NCBI GenBank assembly: GCA_021791345.1
Contig: JAJYWT010000164.1
Location: 1 to 37,433 of the forward strand
Source of the DNA: a bacterium
GTDB taxonomy: Bacteria; Chloroflexota; Dormibacteria; UBA8260; Bog-877
Length of the DNA stretch: 37,433 nucleotides
Reading direction: 5' to 3'
In this document: positions 1 through 7,454 of the stretch, piece by piece
Layout: every line of letters begins with the position of its first letter
Numbering within the stretch: position 1 is the stretch's first letter
Program-made: the position numbers and the translations under genes
Notes under the pieces: generated by a model
Told to the model about the DNA's origin: nothing
What the model saw: only the letters and a program-made list of their open reading frames with translations
Database searches by the model: none

Positions 1-114
1 GGCGGGAGCCTGGAGCGCCCCAACACCCGCAAACCGGCCCGCCAGCCCCTGGCGGACGATCTCTGGTCGCACCGCTCCGGGCGCGATCCCTTCCCTGCCC
101 CTACCCGTTACTGA
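1..114 (+). CDS. C-terminal end of an unidentified protein (partial)
   Basis: Frame 1 is open from the window edge to a TGA at 112-114 and gives 37 residues ending in a Pro- and Arg-rich tail (…PFPAPTRY). The stop lies 9 bp from the stop of the convergent endonuclease III gene, a spacing usual for real convergent genes here. The fragment is too short to recognise a family, and it could be a chance open frame in GC-rich DNA. Confidence 0.35.
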   Translation, partial: GGSLERPNTRKPARQPLADDLWSHRSGRDPFPAPTRY

Positions 115-123
115 CCCACGCTC

Positions 124-789
124 CTAGGCAGGGGCCCTGACCGTGCCCACGACCGCCGACGGGCACCAGTTCGCCATCGGGCACAGCTGACAACGCGGAC
201 CCCGGGCCAGGCACACCGCCCGCCCGTGGGCGATGAGACGCAGGCTGAAGTCGGTCCACTCTGAGCGGGGGACCATCCGGCACACCTCGCGTTCGATGCG
301 GACAGGATCCTTGGTGCGCACGATCCCGAGTCGATTCGTGAGACGCATGACATGCGTGTCGACCGGGAATCCCGGCACCCCGAAGCCGACGCCCAGCACC
401 ACGTTGGCGGTCTTGCGCCCAACCCCGGGCAGGCGCAGCAGCTGCTCCATCGCGTTGGGCACCTCACCACCGAACTCCTCGGCGAGCACCCTGCCCATCC
501 CAATCAGGGAACGTGCCTTGGCCCTGAAGAAGCCGGTCGAGTGGATGATCTCCTCGAGCTCGGCGGGCTCGATGGTGGCGTAGTCAGTGGCGGTCCGGCA
601 GCGTTGAAACAGGCGCGGGGTGACCGCATTGACCCGCTCATCGGTCGTCTGGGCCGAGAGGATAGTGGCCACCAGCAGCTGCAGGGGGTCGCTGTGGTGG
701 AGCGCGCAACTCGCGGGGTACAGGACGGCCAGCGCTGCCACCGCAGCCCGCGCCCGCTGGCGGGCGCTCCTGGGCTGACCTGACTCCAT
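124..789 (-). CDS. nth: Endonuclease III (DNA glycosylase/AP lyase)
   Basis: Base-excision repair enzyme that removes oxidised pyrimidines and nicks the resulting abasic site. The 221-residue product has the whole family signature: the helix-hairpin-helix LPGVGRKTAN with catalytic Lys126, the FPVDTHV loop with catalytic Asp144, and a [4Fe-4S] site with Cys193, 200, 203 and 209 in the standard C-x6-C-x2-C-x5-C spacing. The ATG at 789 was chosen because it is followed at once by a family-like N-terminus. A GTG at 819 would add ten residues. No Shine-Dalgarno sequence is visible, and a GAGAAT hexamer (minus strand, 803-798) stands 8 nt before the ATG, so the mRNA may be leaderless. The gene is divergent from the cupredoxin gene at 856. 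Function is secure; only the start is uncertain. Confidence 0.95.
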   Translation of the reverse strand: MESGQPRSARQRARAAVAALAVLYPASCALHHSDPLQLLVATILSAQTTDERVNAVTPRLFQRCRTATDYATIEPAELEEIIHSTGFFRAKARSLIGMGRVLAEEFGGEVPNAMEQLLRLPGVGRKTANVVLGVGFGVPGFPVDTHVMRLTNRLGIVRTKDPVRIEREVCRMVPRSEWTDFSLRLIAHGRAVCLARGPRCQLCPMANWCPSAVVGTVRAPA

Positions 790-843
790 GCGAGGCCATT
801 CTCGCTCGCCCGAGCCCACCGGCGCTCTCGTAGTGCGGCCCGG

Positions 844-849
844 TATCCT
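844..849 (+). promoter_or_regulatory. -10 element of the cupredoxin gene (leaderless start)
   Basis: TATCCT ends exactly 6 nt before the ATG at 856, and no Shine-Dalgarno sequence lies between them. A transcript starting 6-7 nt after the hexamer would begin at or next to the start codon. The same hexamer and spacing recur in front of the MarR gene at 19972. No convincing -35 box is seen. Confidence 0.55.
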
Positions 850-855
850 GGCATC

Positions 856-1350
856 ATGTCGGGTTCCACCATGGCAGCCACCGGCCGGCGGCTGGCCGGC
901 TCACGGCTGGCGATCGGGCTGCTCGCCGTGCTGGTCACCTTCATCGTGGCCGGATGTGGGGCCTTCGGAGATGTCGGCGACCCCACGGATGCGCACATCC
1001 TGACCGCTCCCGGCGCTCCGGTCCAGCAGCGCGACAGCAAGCTGTCCCTGGAGGTGCTGCCCAAGCCCCCGGCGCACCCGGACTACAAGGTGATCATCTA
1101 CCACAACGTCAACACCGTGGGGGAGTTCGTGCCCGAGAGCCTCACCGTCCCGGTGGGGTCCACCGTGGAGTGGATCTGGACCGACCAGTACGACCAGCAC
1201 AACGTCTGGTGGGTGGACCAGGAGTTGGTCAACTCCCCCACCCGCGGTGCCGGGTTCAAATGGGCCGTCAAGTTCCTGGCCCCGGGGGTGTATGACTACT
1301 ACTGCACGCTCCATCCCGGGATGCTCGGACGTGTTGTCGTCACCGGCTAG
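856..1350 (+). CDS. Cupredoxin (blue copper) lipoprotein
   Basis: Predicted membrane-anchored type-1 copper electron carrier of 164 residues. A basic N-terminus and a hydrophobic stretch (18-31) end in a lipobox with Cys34, so the protein should be lipidated and exposed outside the membrane. The plastocyanin-like fold follows from about residue 77. Copper ligands are visible as His115 in the DQHNVWW motif and as Cys150, His153 and Met156 in YYCTLHPGM, the C-x2-H-x2-M arrangement of plastocyanin/amicyanin-type proteins. It is followed 2 nt later by another lipoprotein gene, so the two are probably co-transcribed. A role as electron carrier for the respiratory operon at 3.6-8.7 kb, which lacks a cytochrome c, is possible but is only inference. 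Confidence 0.88.
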   Translation: MSGSTMAATGRRLAGSRLAIGLLAVLVTFIVAGCGAFGDVGDPTDAHILTAPGAPVQQRDSKLSLEVLPKPPAHPDYKVIIYHNVNTVGEFVPESLTVPVGSTVEWIWTDQYDQHNVWWVDQELVNSPTRGAGFKWAVKFLAPGVYDYYCTLHPGMLGRVVVTG

Positions 1351-1351
1351 G

Positions 1352-1762
1352 ATGCGCCGACGGCTCTTGCCGGTCCTGGCGGCGCTGCTGCTGGGTGGCA
1401 GCCTGCTGGCGGCCTGCGCCAGCCCGACCGCCGCCCCGCGGGCCGCGCTCCAGGACTTCCTGGTGGATGTGCATGCCCACTCGGTGGTGTACGCGTACAC
1501 CCTGCTCACCAACTCGGCCGAGGACCGGACTCCGTTCGTCCCCTTCTTCAATTGGGTGAAGTCGAGCCGGTCCAGCTTCAAGATCGTCTCCCTCCATATG
1601 GTGAACGCGGTGGACGCCGAGGCCACGGTCGCCGTCAGCTCTCCAGGAGCTTCAACCCGCTATGTCCAGGTGCAGATGGTGGAGTCGGGCAACGCCGGCG
1701 ACTGGCTGGTGAACGCCCCCTTCGTGACCGAGGGCGACCGAGCCACCAGGCTCTTCGAGTAG
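1352..1762 (+). CDS. Small lipoprotein of unknown function
   Basis: The product is 136 residues. It has a clear type II signal peptide: MRRR start, hydrophobic core, LAAC lipobox with Cys22. The mature part (about residues 30-136) alternates short helices and strands, including VQVQMV and a final GDWLVNAPFV strand, and resembles the NTF2/DUF4878-like fold of small secreted proteins. No catalytic motif is recognisable. The ATG at 1352 lies just after the TAG of the cupredoxin gene. An upstream in-frame start at 1247 would overlap that gene and spoil the signal peptide, so it was rejected. The fold assignment is weak; the lipoprotein call is strong. Confidence 0.8.
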   Translation: MRRRLLPVLAALLLGGSLLAACASPTAAPRAALQDFLVDVHAHSVVYAYTLLTNSAEDRTPFVPFFNWVKSSRSSFKIVSLHMVNAVDAEATVAVSSPGASTRYVQVQMVESGNAGDWLVNAPFVTEGDRATRLFE

Positions 1763-2097
1763 CGAGGCCGACCCGCCCGACGCTGGCCGCCTCCCGGTTC
1801 CTCTTCCGTGCGCCCCGGCCCACCCGGAGTGGACTGGCGCCGCACCCCGGATCGCTCCGGGCGGCAGCCCACTGTCCACCATGTGCGACTTCGCTTCCCC
1901 GGCGGACCCGGACAGTACGCCGGGTGCGCCGCGGACGTTGACCCGGTGGGTGTCTTGGGCCAGAGTGATGGGGTCACCGTGCGGCAGCTGGGGATCGACC
2001 CGGCTCACCTGGGCTGCTCGGTGCCGCGGTCCGACCGCAACCGCATCCGGCAAGCAACGCCCCGGGCGGCGGGTGGGAGCTCGGGTAGACTCGGGCG
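1763..2097. other. Intergenic stretch with no supported gene
   Basis: Open frames run through this GC-rich stretch on both strands, including an upstream extension of the ClC frame from 1881, but their translations look like frame shadows with no motif. No tRNA, terminator or riboswitch core was recognised by eye. At its end TAGACT (2086-2091) may serve as a -10 element for a small reading frame starting at 2098. Confidence 0.5.
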
Positions 2098-2253
2098 GTG
2101 GAGCTGGTCGCCGACCATTCGCTTCTCAGGTGGGAAGCAGCATCTGGCGGGGCAACCGTCGGCTTGAGGAGAGCGGGACGAACACCCTGCCGCAGGCCAG
2201 GCGCACCGGCTTCTCGGGCGACGGTGGCCTCGATCAGCGTTCCGCGTCGATGA
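2098..2253 (+). CDS. Candidate small leader ORF before the ClC gene
   Basis: This is a 51-residue frame opening with GTG at 2098 and reading VELVADHSLLRWEAASGG at its N-terminus, with an Arg-rich remainder. Two things argue that it is real. The -10-like TAGACT (2086-2091) ends exactly 6 nt before the GTG, the spacing seen at several other genes here. Its TGA (2251-2253) also overlaps the ClC ATG (2250-2252) as an ATGA junction, which would couple translation. No family is recognised. It may be a regulatory leader peptide, a small protein or chance. Confidence 0.35.
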   Translation: MELVADHSLLRWEAASGGATVGLRRAGRTPCRRPGAPASRATVASISVPRR

Positions 2254-3578
2254 GACGCTGGCCCCCTCGAAACGTCCCGCCTCCATCTGATCCCCGCGGC
2301 GAGGAGCAGGCCAACGTCCCGGGGCCGCTGCGCGACCTGCCCCCCGCGTTCTGGGGACTGGCCGTGCTCACCGGCATCGGCGCAGGTCTCGGGGCGATCG
2401 TCATGATGGCGGTGCTGCGGTTCATTCAGCACCTGGCCTTCGACTATCACTCCGGCGAGTACTCAGCCGCCGCTGCCGCCCACGGCCCCGGACGGATCGT
2501 GGCCGTGGTGGCAATCGGAGGGCTGGTGACCGGGGTGGGACTCTGGCTGCTCCACCGCTCCGGCAAGGGAACCGGCGGGGAGCCAACCGAAGTCGTCTGG
2601 ACCCATCGCGGCACGATCTCGGTCTCGCGCACCCTGCTGAGCGGCGCGCTCTCGGAGGTGACGGTCGCGCTGGGGGGGTCGATCGGCAGGGAGGCGGCCC
2701 CCCAGCGCACCGGCGCAGCCGCCGGAGCACTGCTCGCGCGCCGGTCCCGGCTGACCGCCGAGCAGAGCGCCCTGCTGATCGCCTGCGGCGCGGGCGCCGG
2801 TCTGGGCGCGGTCTACAACGTGCCCTTCGCGGGTGCGCTCTTCGCCGCCGAGATCTACCTGGGATCGCTCTCGCTCACCGCGGTCGTGCCCGCCCTGCTC
2901 ACCTCCGGAGTCGCCACGGCGGTTTCCTGGCTCACCCTGCCCCGTCACGCGGTCTACTCGATCCCTCATCTGGCGAGCCCGGATCTGGCGATCATGGTTT
3001 TCGCACTCGCGATCGGGCTGCTCGCGGGGCTGGCGTCGGCCGGATACGTCCACCTGATCGGATGGGCCAGCGACCACCGCCCGAGGGGACGCCTCCTGCT
3101 TGTTGAGCCGCTCCTGGCGTTTACCGCGCTCGGCTTGATCGCGGTGAGGTACCCTCTGCTGCTGGGCAACGGCGTCGACCTGGCCCAGTTCGCCTTCACC
3201 GGCTCCGGCGCCACCCTCGCCCTGCTGGCGCTGGCCGGCCTCAAGCCCCTGGTCACCAGCGCCTGCCTGCGCAGTGGGGCCATCGGGGGCCTCTTCACCC
3301 CGACGCTCAGCTTCGGGGCGGCCTTCGGGGCCTTGGGCGGCCATCTGTTCCTCCTGATGGTTCCCGGTGCCATGACTGCCTCGTACGGGATGCTGGGGGC
3401 GGTGGCGCTGCTGGCAGCGGCGATCGAGGCGCCCCTCACCGGAATCGCCATGATGATCGAGCTCACCCACAGCGTGAATCTGGTGGCGCCGATGGTCCTG
3501 GCGGCCGTGGCCGCCACCTTGGTCTCGCGACGATTCGACCTGCGATCGATCTACTCGGCGAGGCTGCCACCGCCATAG
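2250..3578 (+). CDS. ClC-family chloride channel / H+-anion exchanger
   Basis: Polytopic membrane protein of 442 residues from the ATG at 2250, close to the usual bacterial ClC length. The fold-defining motifs are present: GREAAP with the gating Glu148, and GAIGGLFTP (343-351), the anion-pore motif ending in GxFxP. Glu201 in FAAEIYLG sits about where the internal proton glutamate lies in exchangers, which favours H+/anion exchange. The first selectivity motif, usually GSGIP, is replaced by a GGEPTE stretch (109-114), and the usual GREGP reads GREAAP, so ion selectivity may differ from the well-studied chloride proteins. The long open extension back to 1881 has no membrane or family character. 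No Shine-Dalgarno sequence precedes 2250; translation may be coupled to the small frame ending at 2253. Confidence 0.88.
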   Translation: MRRWPPRNVPPPSDPRGEEQANVPGPLRDLPPAFWGLAVLTGIGAGLGAIVMMAVLRFIQHLAFDYHSGEYSAAAAAHGPGRIVAVVAIGGLVTGVGLWLLHRSGKGTGGEPTEVVWTHRGTISVSRTLLSGALSEVTVALGGSIGREAAPQRTGAAAGALLARRSRLTAEQSALLIACGAGAGLGAVYNVPFAGALFAAEIYLGSLSLTAVVPALLTSGVATAVSWLTLPRHAVYSIPHLASPDLAIMVFALAIGLLAGLASAGYVHLIGWASDHRPRGRLLLVEPLLAFTALGLIAVRYPLLLGNGVDLAQFAFTGSGATLALLALAGLKPLVTSACLRSGAIGGLFTPTLSFGAAFGALGGHLFLLMVPGAMTASYGMLGAVALLAAAIEAPLTGIAMMIELTHSVNLVAPMVLAAVAATLVSRRFDLRSIYSARLPPP

Positions 3579-3621
3579 CTCGGCCGCCACCAGCGAGGGC
3601 TCACCCCGACCGCGCTCGGGG

Positions 3622-4092
3622 TCAGGTCTGGGGAGCCACCTCTGGAAGGTCCCCGATCGGCTTGGTGTTCCCGAAGATGTCCTGCTCGGCATCCTCACCA
3701 CCCCCGGCCCGGCCACGGGATGGAAGTCGGTCCGAGCGGCGGTCAGCCAGCCCCATCACGTGGTCGCTGATCCCCTCCCGGCGCAGCACCTCCCAGCCCT
3801 CCTCCAGGGAGAGACCGTTCTCGACCACCACCAGGTCCCCTTCGGTGCGCACGTCCCAGCCGATGTTCTCCAGCCTCCGCAGCACGTCGCTGAGCACCGC
3901 TATCCGTTCGTGGATCAGCTTGCCGGCCGCCGCCAGCCGGACGGAGACCGGCAGATTGGCCGCCGTCGGCCGGTCGGGAAAGCCGAAGGAGTGCATCTCC
4001 AAGTAGGTCTCCATGCCCCGGGAGATCGGCTCGTGGGTCACCTCCGCGAACTCCTCGGAGGCCCGATGGATCGGGCGGAAGACCAGCCTCAC
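3622..4092 (-). CDS. Unknown protein, last gene of the respiratory operon
   Basis: The product is 156 residues with no signal peptide or membrane segment. It has a helical middle (about 45-75, LAAAGKLIHERIAVLSDVLRRLENIGW) followed by a strand pair and a second helix (LSLEEGWEVLRREGI), then a charged, low-complexity tail rich in Arg, Gly and Asp. It has no Cys, so it binds no c-type heme or Fe-S cluster. Its GTG start overlaps the stop of the upstream CydA-like gene (GTGA), which implies coupled translation and a job linked to that complex, for example as a cytoplasmic assembly or regulatory factor. I do not recognise the family. Confidence 0.75.
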   Translation of the reverse strand: MRLVFRPIHRASEEFAEVTHEPISRGMETYLEMHSFGFPDRPTAANLPVSVRLAAAGKLIHERIAVLSDVLRRLENIGWDVRTEGDLVVVENGLSLEEGWEVLRREGISDHVMGLADRRSDRLPSRGRAGGGEDAEQDIFGNTKPIGDLPEVAPQT

Positions 4093-5489
4093 GGGTGGGT
4101 CTCGACCGGCAGGATTACGGAGAAGCCGATGTTGCTGGCGGGGCCTTGGAGCGCCGGCCCGGTCGAGCTCGGGGGCGAGTAGTTCTGCTGTTGGTTGATC
4201 AGCATGTGGTTTGTGATCAGGAACGGTCCCCGGCTGTTCTCGCGGATGAAGCCCATCAGCGCCATGATCAGGGACACCGCAACCCCCACCGCGATCAGGG
4301 AGACCGCCTGGCCCCGCCCGGCGTCACCCCAGCGCAGCTTGCCCCGGCTCACATACTTCAGGTAGATGGTCAGGGCCACGATGCCGACGCCGGTGAAAGC
4401 GACCAGGGCGGTCAGCTTCCAGGGGATCATGGCGCCCCACGGGATCAGCAGACCACCCTGCCAGATCGGCACATTGGCGTTGGCCGCGAAGACGTCCTCA
4501 TAGCTCCACGCCAGCGACGAGGGGGTCGATATCAGCATCCAGGCCCCGAAGGAGAGCACGGTGCAGACCGCCAGCGCCGGCGAGCGGAAACCGCTGGCTC
4601 GCACCCGACGCCAGAGATAGAAGATCCCCACCGTGAAGATCGAGCCCAGCAAGAACACCTGGAACAAAAAGGCCACGCTGAGACCACCCAGCATCATGTC
4701 GTACCAGGAGGCGTAGGCGTGCAGCTGGATCTCCTTGGCGTACTCCCAACCCACCAGCGGCTGGGCGATGGTGAACCCAATCGCGTAGATGAGCCCGTAG
4801 TGGCCCATCCAGTCCAGGTAGGGCCGCACGTCCGGCCGGCGGCCGCTGCGCAGCAGAAGGCGGATCCCAGCGGTCATGGCGATGATCGCCCCCGCCCAGG
4901 CGATGTTGCCCACGAAGCGGTGGATCTCCAGGGGGATCTCGGTGGGATTCATCAGGATGGCGGGCAGGTCGAAGGCGTTGCGCGGGGTCAGCATGTAGGA
5001 GGCGACCATGTTGATCAACAACATCTGCAGCTCCGCGTTGATGAAGAGCAGAATCTCCAGGCCGATGCGAAGCCCCCGCACGCGCCCCAGACGGTCCCAC
5101 CTCGCATAGAGCGGGTAGAGGCAGACGATCTCCCCTACGAAGGCAGCCGCCTCGGCCACCAGCGGCCAGAAGAGCACCCTCTGGATGTCGACCCAGAAGT
5201 GGGACCAAAGCCCGAGGAACAGGATCATGATGGCAAAGATCGCTAGAGAACCTCCCACCGCGAAGGTCGCCCCCAGGGCGGTGACCAGGCCTCGCGAGAA
5301 CCGGTCGTAGCGCTCGCTCTTGCGCTTCCAGCCCACGAAGTCAGAGACCGCCAGGATGATGTATCCCCCCTGCTGCCAGGCGGCGAACTGCACGTGCGCG
5401 AGCATCAGCAGCGCCACCAGAGCGGTCGCCACCCCGGTGGAGATCGGGACCTGGGTGAGCTGGGGTGTGGCGGAGGCTAGCAGTGGCAT
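4089..5489 (-). CDS. CydA-like heme membrane subunit (paralogue 1)
   Basis: The product is 466 residues with about nine membrane segments and resembles cytochrome bd oxidase subunit I. By-eye landmarks match CydA: His32 (heme b595-type ligand, in LAHVQFAAW), Glu113 and Glu120 in the PLVAEAAAFVGE helix (E99/E107 region), a WDRLGRV turn, His190 (heme b558-type, in EIHRFVG), Met265/266 in SWYDMMLGG, and FIRENSRGPF (Glu417), which parallels the GW..ExGRQPW motif. The long quinol-binding Q-loop of E. coli CydA is not evident. It lies 1 nt after the cytochrome b gene and overlaps the unknown gene downstream. No CydB gene is nearby. Homology to CydA is well supported. Whether it reduces oxygen, and from which donor, is unknown. 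Confidence 0.8.
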   Translation of the reverse strand: MPLLASATPQLTQVPISTGVATALVALLMLAHVQFAAWQQGGYIILAVSDFVGWKRKSERYDRFSRGLVTALGATFAVGGSLAIFAIMILFLGLWSHFWVDIQRVLFWPLVAEAAAFVGEIVCLYPLYARWDRLGRVRGLRIGLEILLFINAELQMLLINMVASYMLTPRNAFDLPAILMNPTEIPLEIHRFVGNIAWAGAIIAMTAGIRLLLRSGRRPDVRPYLDWMGHYGLIYAIGFTIAQPLVGWEYAKEIQLHAYASWYDMMLGGLSVAFLFQVFLLGSIFTVGIFYLWRRVRASGFRSPALAVCTVLSFGAWMLISTPSSLAWSYEDVFAANANVPIWQGGLLIPWGAMIPWKLTALVAFTGVGIVALTIYLKYVSRGKLRWGDAGRGQAVSLIAVGVAVSLIMALMGFIRENSRGPFLITNHMLINQQQNYSPPSSTGPALQGPASNIGFSVILPVETHP

Positions 5490-5490
5490 C

Positions 5491-6705
5491 TCAGAGGTTG
5501 AACAGTCGGCCGACGGCCAGCATGGCCTCGAACAGCAGGAACAGGACGGCGAACAGCCCGGGGACCATCACCTCCGGGCGGCGCCAGGGCTGGCGCCCGG
5601 GGGTGCGGTCAAGGAAGGGTACCAGCATGAGCAGGGTGGTACCCAGCCCGGGCACGATGAAGACACCGACCGGGATCATCCAGGCCTGGGGGAACTGCAC
5701 CAGCAGCTGGTCCAGGGGCAGGAAGAACCACTCCGGCGTGGGCACGTAGTTGAGGGCGGCGGGGTTGGCGGCGCGCTCCAGCGGCGCTCCCACCACGATC
5801 GCCATCACGAAGATGATCAGGACCAGGGCGAAGCTGACCACCGCATCCTTGAAGACCTGGGAGGGGAAGAACTCGTCCAAATCGACCGGGACCGCGTAGC
5901 CGGGATCGCTGGGGAGAGCCGGATATGGGGCCTCCGCGGCCGCCATCCGGCGAGCCCGCTCCGCCTCCGTCTCCTCCTCCACCCCCTCGTAGTTGACCCA
6001 GGAGCCATGCTCGCCGTGACGGCGCAGCAGGATCAGGTGTAAGCCGATCATCGGCACCAGCAGCGCCGGTAAGAGCCAGATGTGGATGGCGAAGAACCGG
6101 GTGAGAGTCGCCGGGCCCATCTGTGGCCCGCCCCGGAGGATCTCCTCGATCTGGGTGCCGAAGATCGGAAAGTAGCTGATGATGTGGGTGACGACGGTCG
6201 CGGTCCAGTAAGCGGCCTGGTCCCAGGGGAGCATCGAGCCCGTGATCCCCAGTCCCAGCACCAGCAGGAACAGCACCACCCCGATGATCCAGTTGAGCTC
6301 CCGGGGCTTCTTGTAGGAGCCGCTGACGAAGGTGCGGACCATGTGCAGCCCGATGACGATGAAGAGGATGTAAGCCCCCCACAGGTGCATCCCTCTGACA
6401 ATCGCCGCGAACTCATCGTGATGTTCGATGAAGTTGAGACTCTCCCAGGCCTCGGTGGTCGAGGGCACGTAGGTCCAGAGCAAGAACATCCCGGTCACGA
6501 TCTGGAGGATGATCACGATCAGGGTCGCCGAGCCCAGGGAGTACGCCCAGGCGCCCCGGCGAGGCACCGCCTCATAGAGCAGCTGGTGCATGAGGTCCGT
6601 CACCCCCAGGCGCTCGTCCACCCAACGGTAGGTCGTCGCCATTAGCCCGGAAACCGGCCGCGTGAGCTTGGCCGCTATCGGGCTGCGTTCCAGACCCTGG
6701 GCCAC
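5491..6705 (-). CDS. Cytochrome b of a bc/b6f-type complex (b6 plus subunit IV-like)
   Basis: Integral quinol-oxidising subunit of 404 residues. Two heme pairs are visible: His107/His121 (14 apart) and His208/His223 (15 apart). The 15-residue second spacing is typical of b6-type rather than mitochondrial bc1-type cytochrome b. The C-terminal third carries PEWF (324-327) of the Qo site and three further membrane segments, so b6 and subunit IV regions are joined in one chain, separated by an acidic, Ala-rich linker (about 236-270). The GTG at 6705 directly follows the Rieske stop at 6707 and suits tight operon packing; an ATG at 6642 is an alternative that would leave the heme region intact. 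It probably pairs with the Rieske protein encoded just upstream. Confidence 0.93.
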   Translation of the reverse strand: MAQGLERSPIAAKLTRPVSGLMATTYRWVDERLGVTDLMHQLLYEAVPRRGAWAYSLGSATLIVIILQIVTGMFLLWTYVPSTTEAWESLNFIEHHDEFAAIVRGMHLWGAYILFIVIGLHMVRTFVSGSYKKPRELNWIIGVVLFLLVLGLGITGSMLPWDQAAYWTATVVTHIISYFPIFGTQIEEILRGGPQMGPATLTRFFAIHIWLLPALLVPMIGLHLILLRRHGEHGSWVNYEGVEEETEAERARRMAAAEAPYPALPSDPGYAVPVDLDEFFPSQVFKDAVVSFALVLIIFVMAIVVGAPLERAANPAALNYVPTPEWFFLPLDQLLVQFPQAWMIPVGVFIVPGLGTTLLMLVPFLDRTPGRQPWRRPEVMVPGLFAVLFLLFEAMLAVGRLFNL

Positions 6706-6706
6706 C

Positions 6707-7228
6707 TCACTTGCCCTCGGTGAGAACATTGCGCACGTAGAGGGTGGTCCCAACCAGCTTGTGCTCGTAGCGGAAGAGCGGCTTCGGCGGCGGACCGGCG
6801 ATGTTGGTCCCGTCCATGCTGTACTCCCCGCCGTGACAGGGGCAGAAGAAGACGTTGAGGTTGATGTCCCAGTGGACGTCGCACTGCATGTGGGTGCAGA
6901 CGTTGGAGAGGGTGATCAGCTGCACCTGGTTGTCCAGGTTCAGCTTGACCACGTACACGGTGCGTGGGACGGGCGGGACCTGCCAGGCATCGCCCCCCTG
7001 GTTGAGCATCACCACATAGGCGGTGGGAAGCCCCACCGGCACGTGCTGGATGTCGGCCACCAGAACCCAGGGCTGCTTGAACTTGTAGAACGCCGGGCTC
7101 AGGATCGAGCCCACGATCGGGGCGGCGATCAGGAGCCCGGTCCCGGCCCCGGCCACGTTGATGCCCAGGATCATGAACTTGCGCCGCGACATCCGCCGCT
7201 TGGAGATTGGCAGCTGCGACTCAGCCAT
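6707..7228 (-). CDS. Rieske [2Fe-2S] iron-sulfur protein
   Basis: The product is 173 residues and takes one electron from quinol at the Qo site. The N-terminus has a twin-arginine-like SRRKFM (14-19) and one membrane anchor (about 18-45), as usual for Tat-dependent Rieske proteins. The cluster boxes are CTHMQC (111-116) and CPCHGG (129-134). The ligands are therefore Cys111, His113, Cys129 and His132, and Cys116 with Cys131 would form the stabilising disulfide. The ATG at 7228 overlaps the end of the small membrane protein gene by 8 nt. Its natural acceptor is normally cytochrome c or plastocyanin; neither is encoded in this operon, and a cupredoxin gene lies 5 kb away. Confidence 0.95.
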   Translation of the reverse strand: MAESQLPISKRRMSRRKFMILGINVAGAGTGLLIAAPIVGSILSPAFYKFKQPWVLVADIQHVPVGLPTAYVVMLNQGGDAWQVPPVPRTVYVVKLNLDNQVQLITLSNVCTHMQCDVHWDINLNVFFCPCHGGEYSMDGTNIAGPPPKPLFRYEHKLVGTTLYVRNVLTEGK

Positions 7229-7454
7229 TGCCCTGCACCACGATCAGGATGAGCAAGGACAGGCACAGCCCCCCCAGGAAGAGGAACGTAAAGGCACTAG
7301 CTCCAATCGTGAGCCAGGCCGACATGTGGTCACCGCCCGAGAAGAGCTGCTTGACCCGGCGCAGAGCCATGGTGAGGCCGACGAGCATGATCGCGAAGAA
7401 GCCGGTGATGATGATGCCGAGGTACCAGGCCGACTCGAAATACTGATAGCTCAC
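7221..7454 (-). CDS. Small two-helix membrane protein of the respiratory operon
   Basis: The product is 77 residues with two hydrophobic helices (about 10-30 and 45-73) joined by a short basic loop with RRVKQLF. It has no heme motif and no Cys in a CxxCH context. It overlaps the upstream CydA-like gene by GTGA and the downstream Rieske gene by 8 nt, so it is translated with them and is probably a structural subunit, as small single- or double-helix subunits are in bd and b6f complexes. I cannot assign it to a named family. Confidence 0.8.
   Translation of the reverse strand: MSYQYFESAWYLGIIITGFFAIMLVGLTMALRRVKQLFSGGDHMSAWLTIGASAFTFLFLGGLCLSLLILIVVQGNG

Noticed and set aside
1763..2249. A riboswitch (fluoride or other) upstream of the ClC gene
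   Set aside because: No conserved core of the fluoride, cobalamin, glycine, SAM or ZTP riboswitches could be recognised, and the ClC protein does not show the fluoride-subclass pattern clearly.
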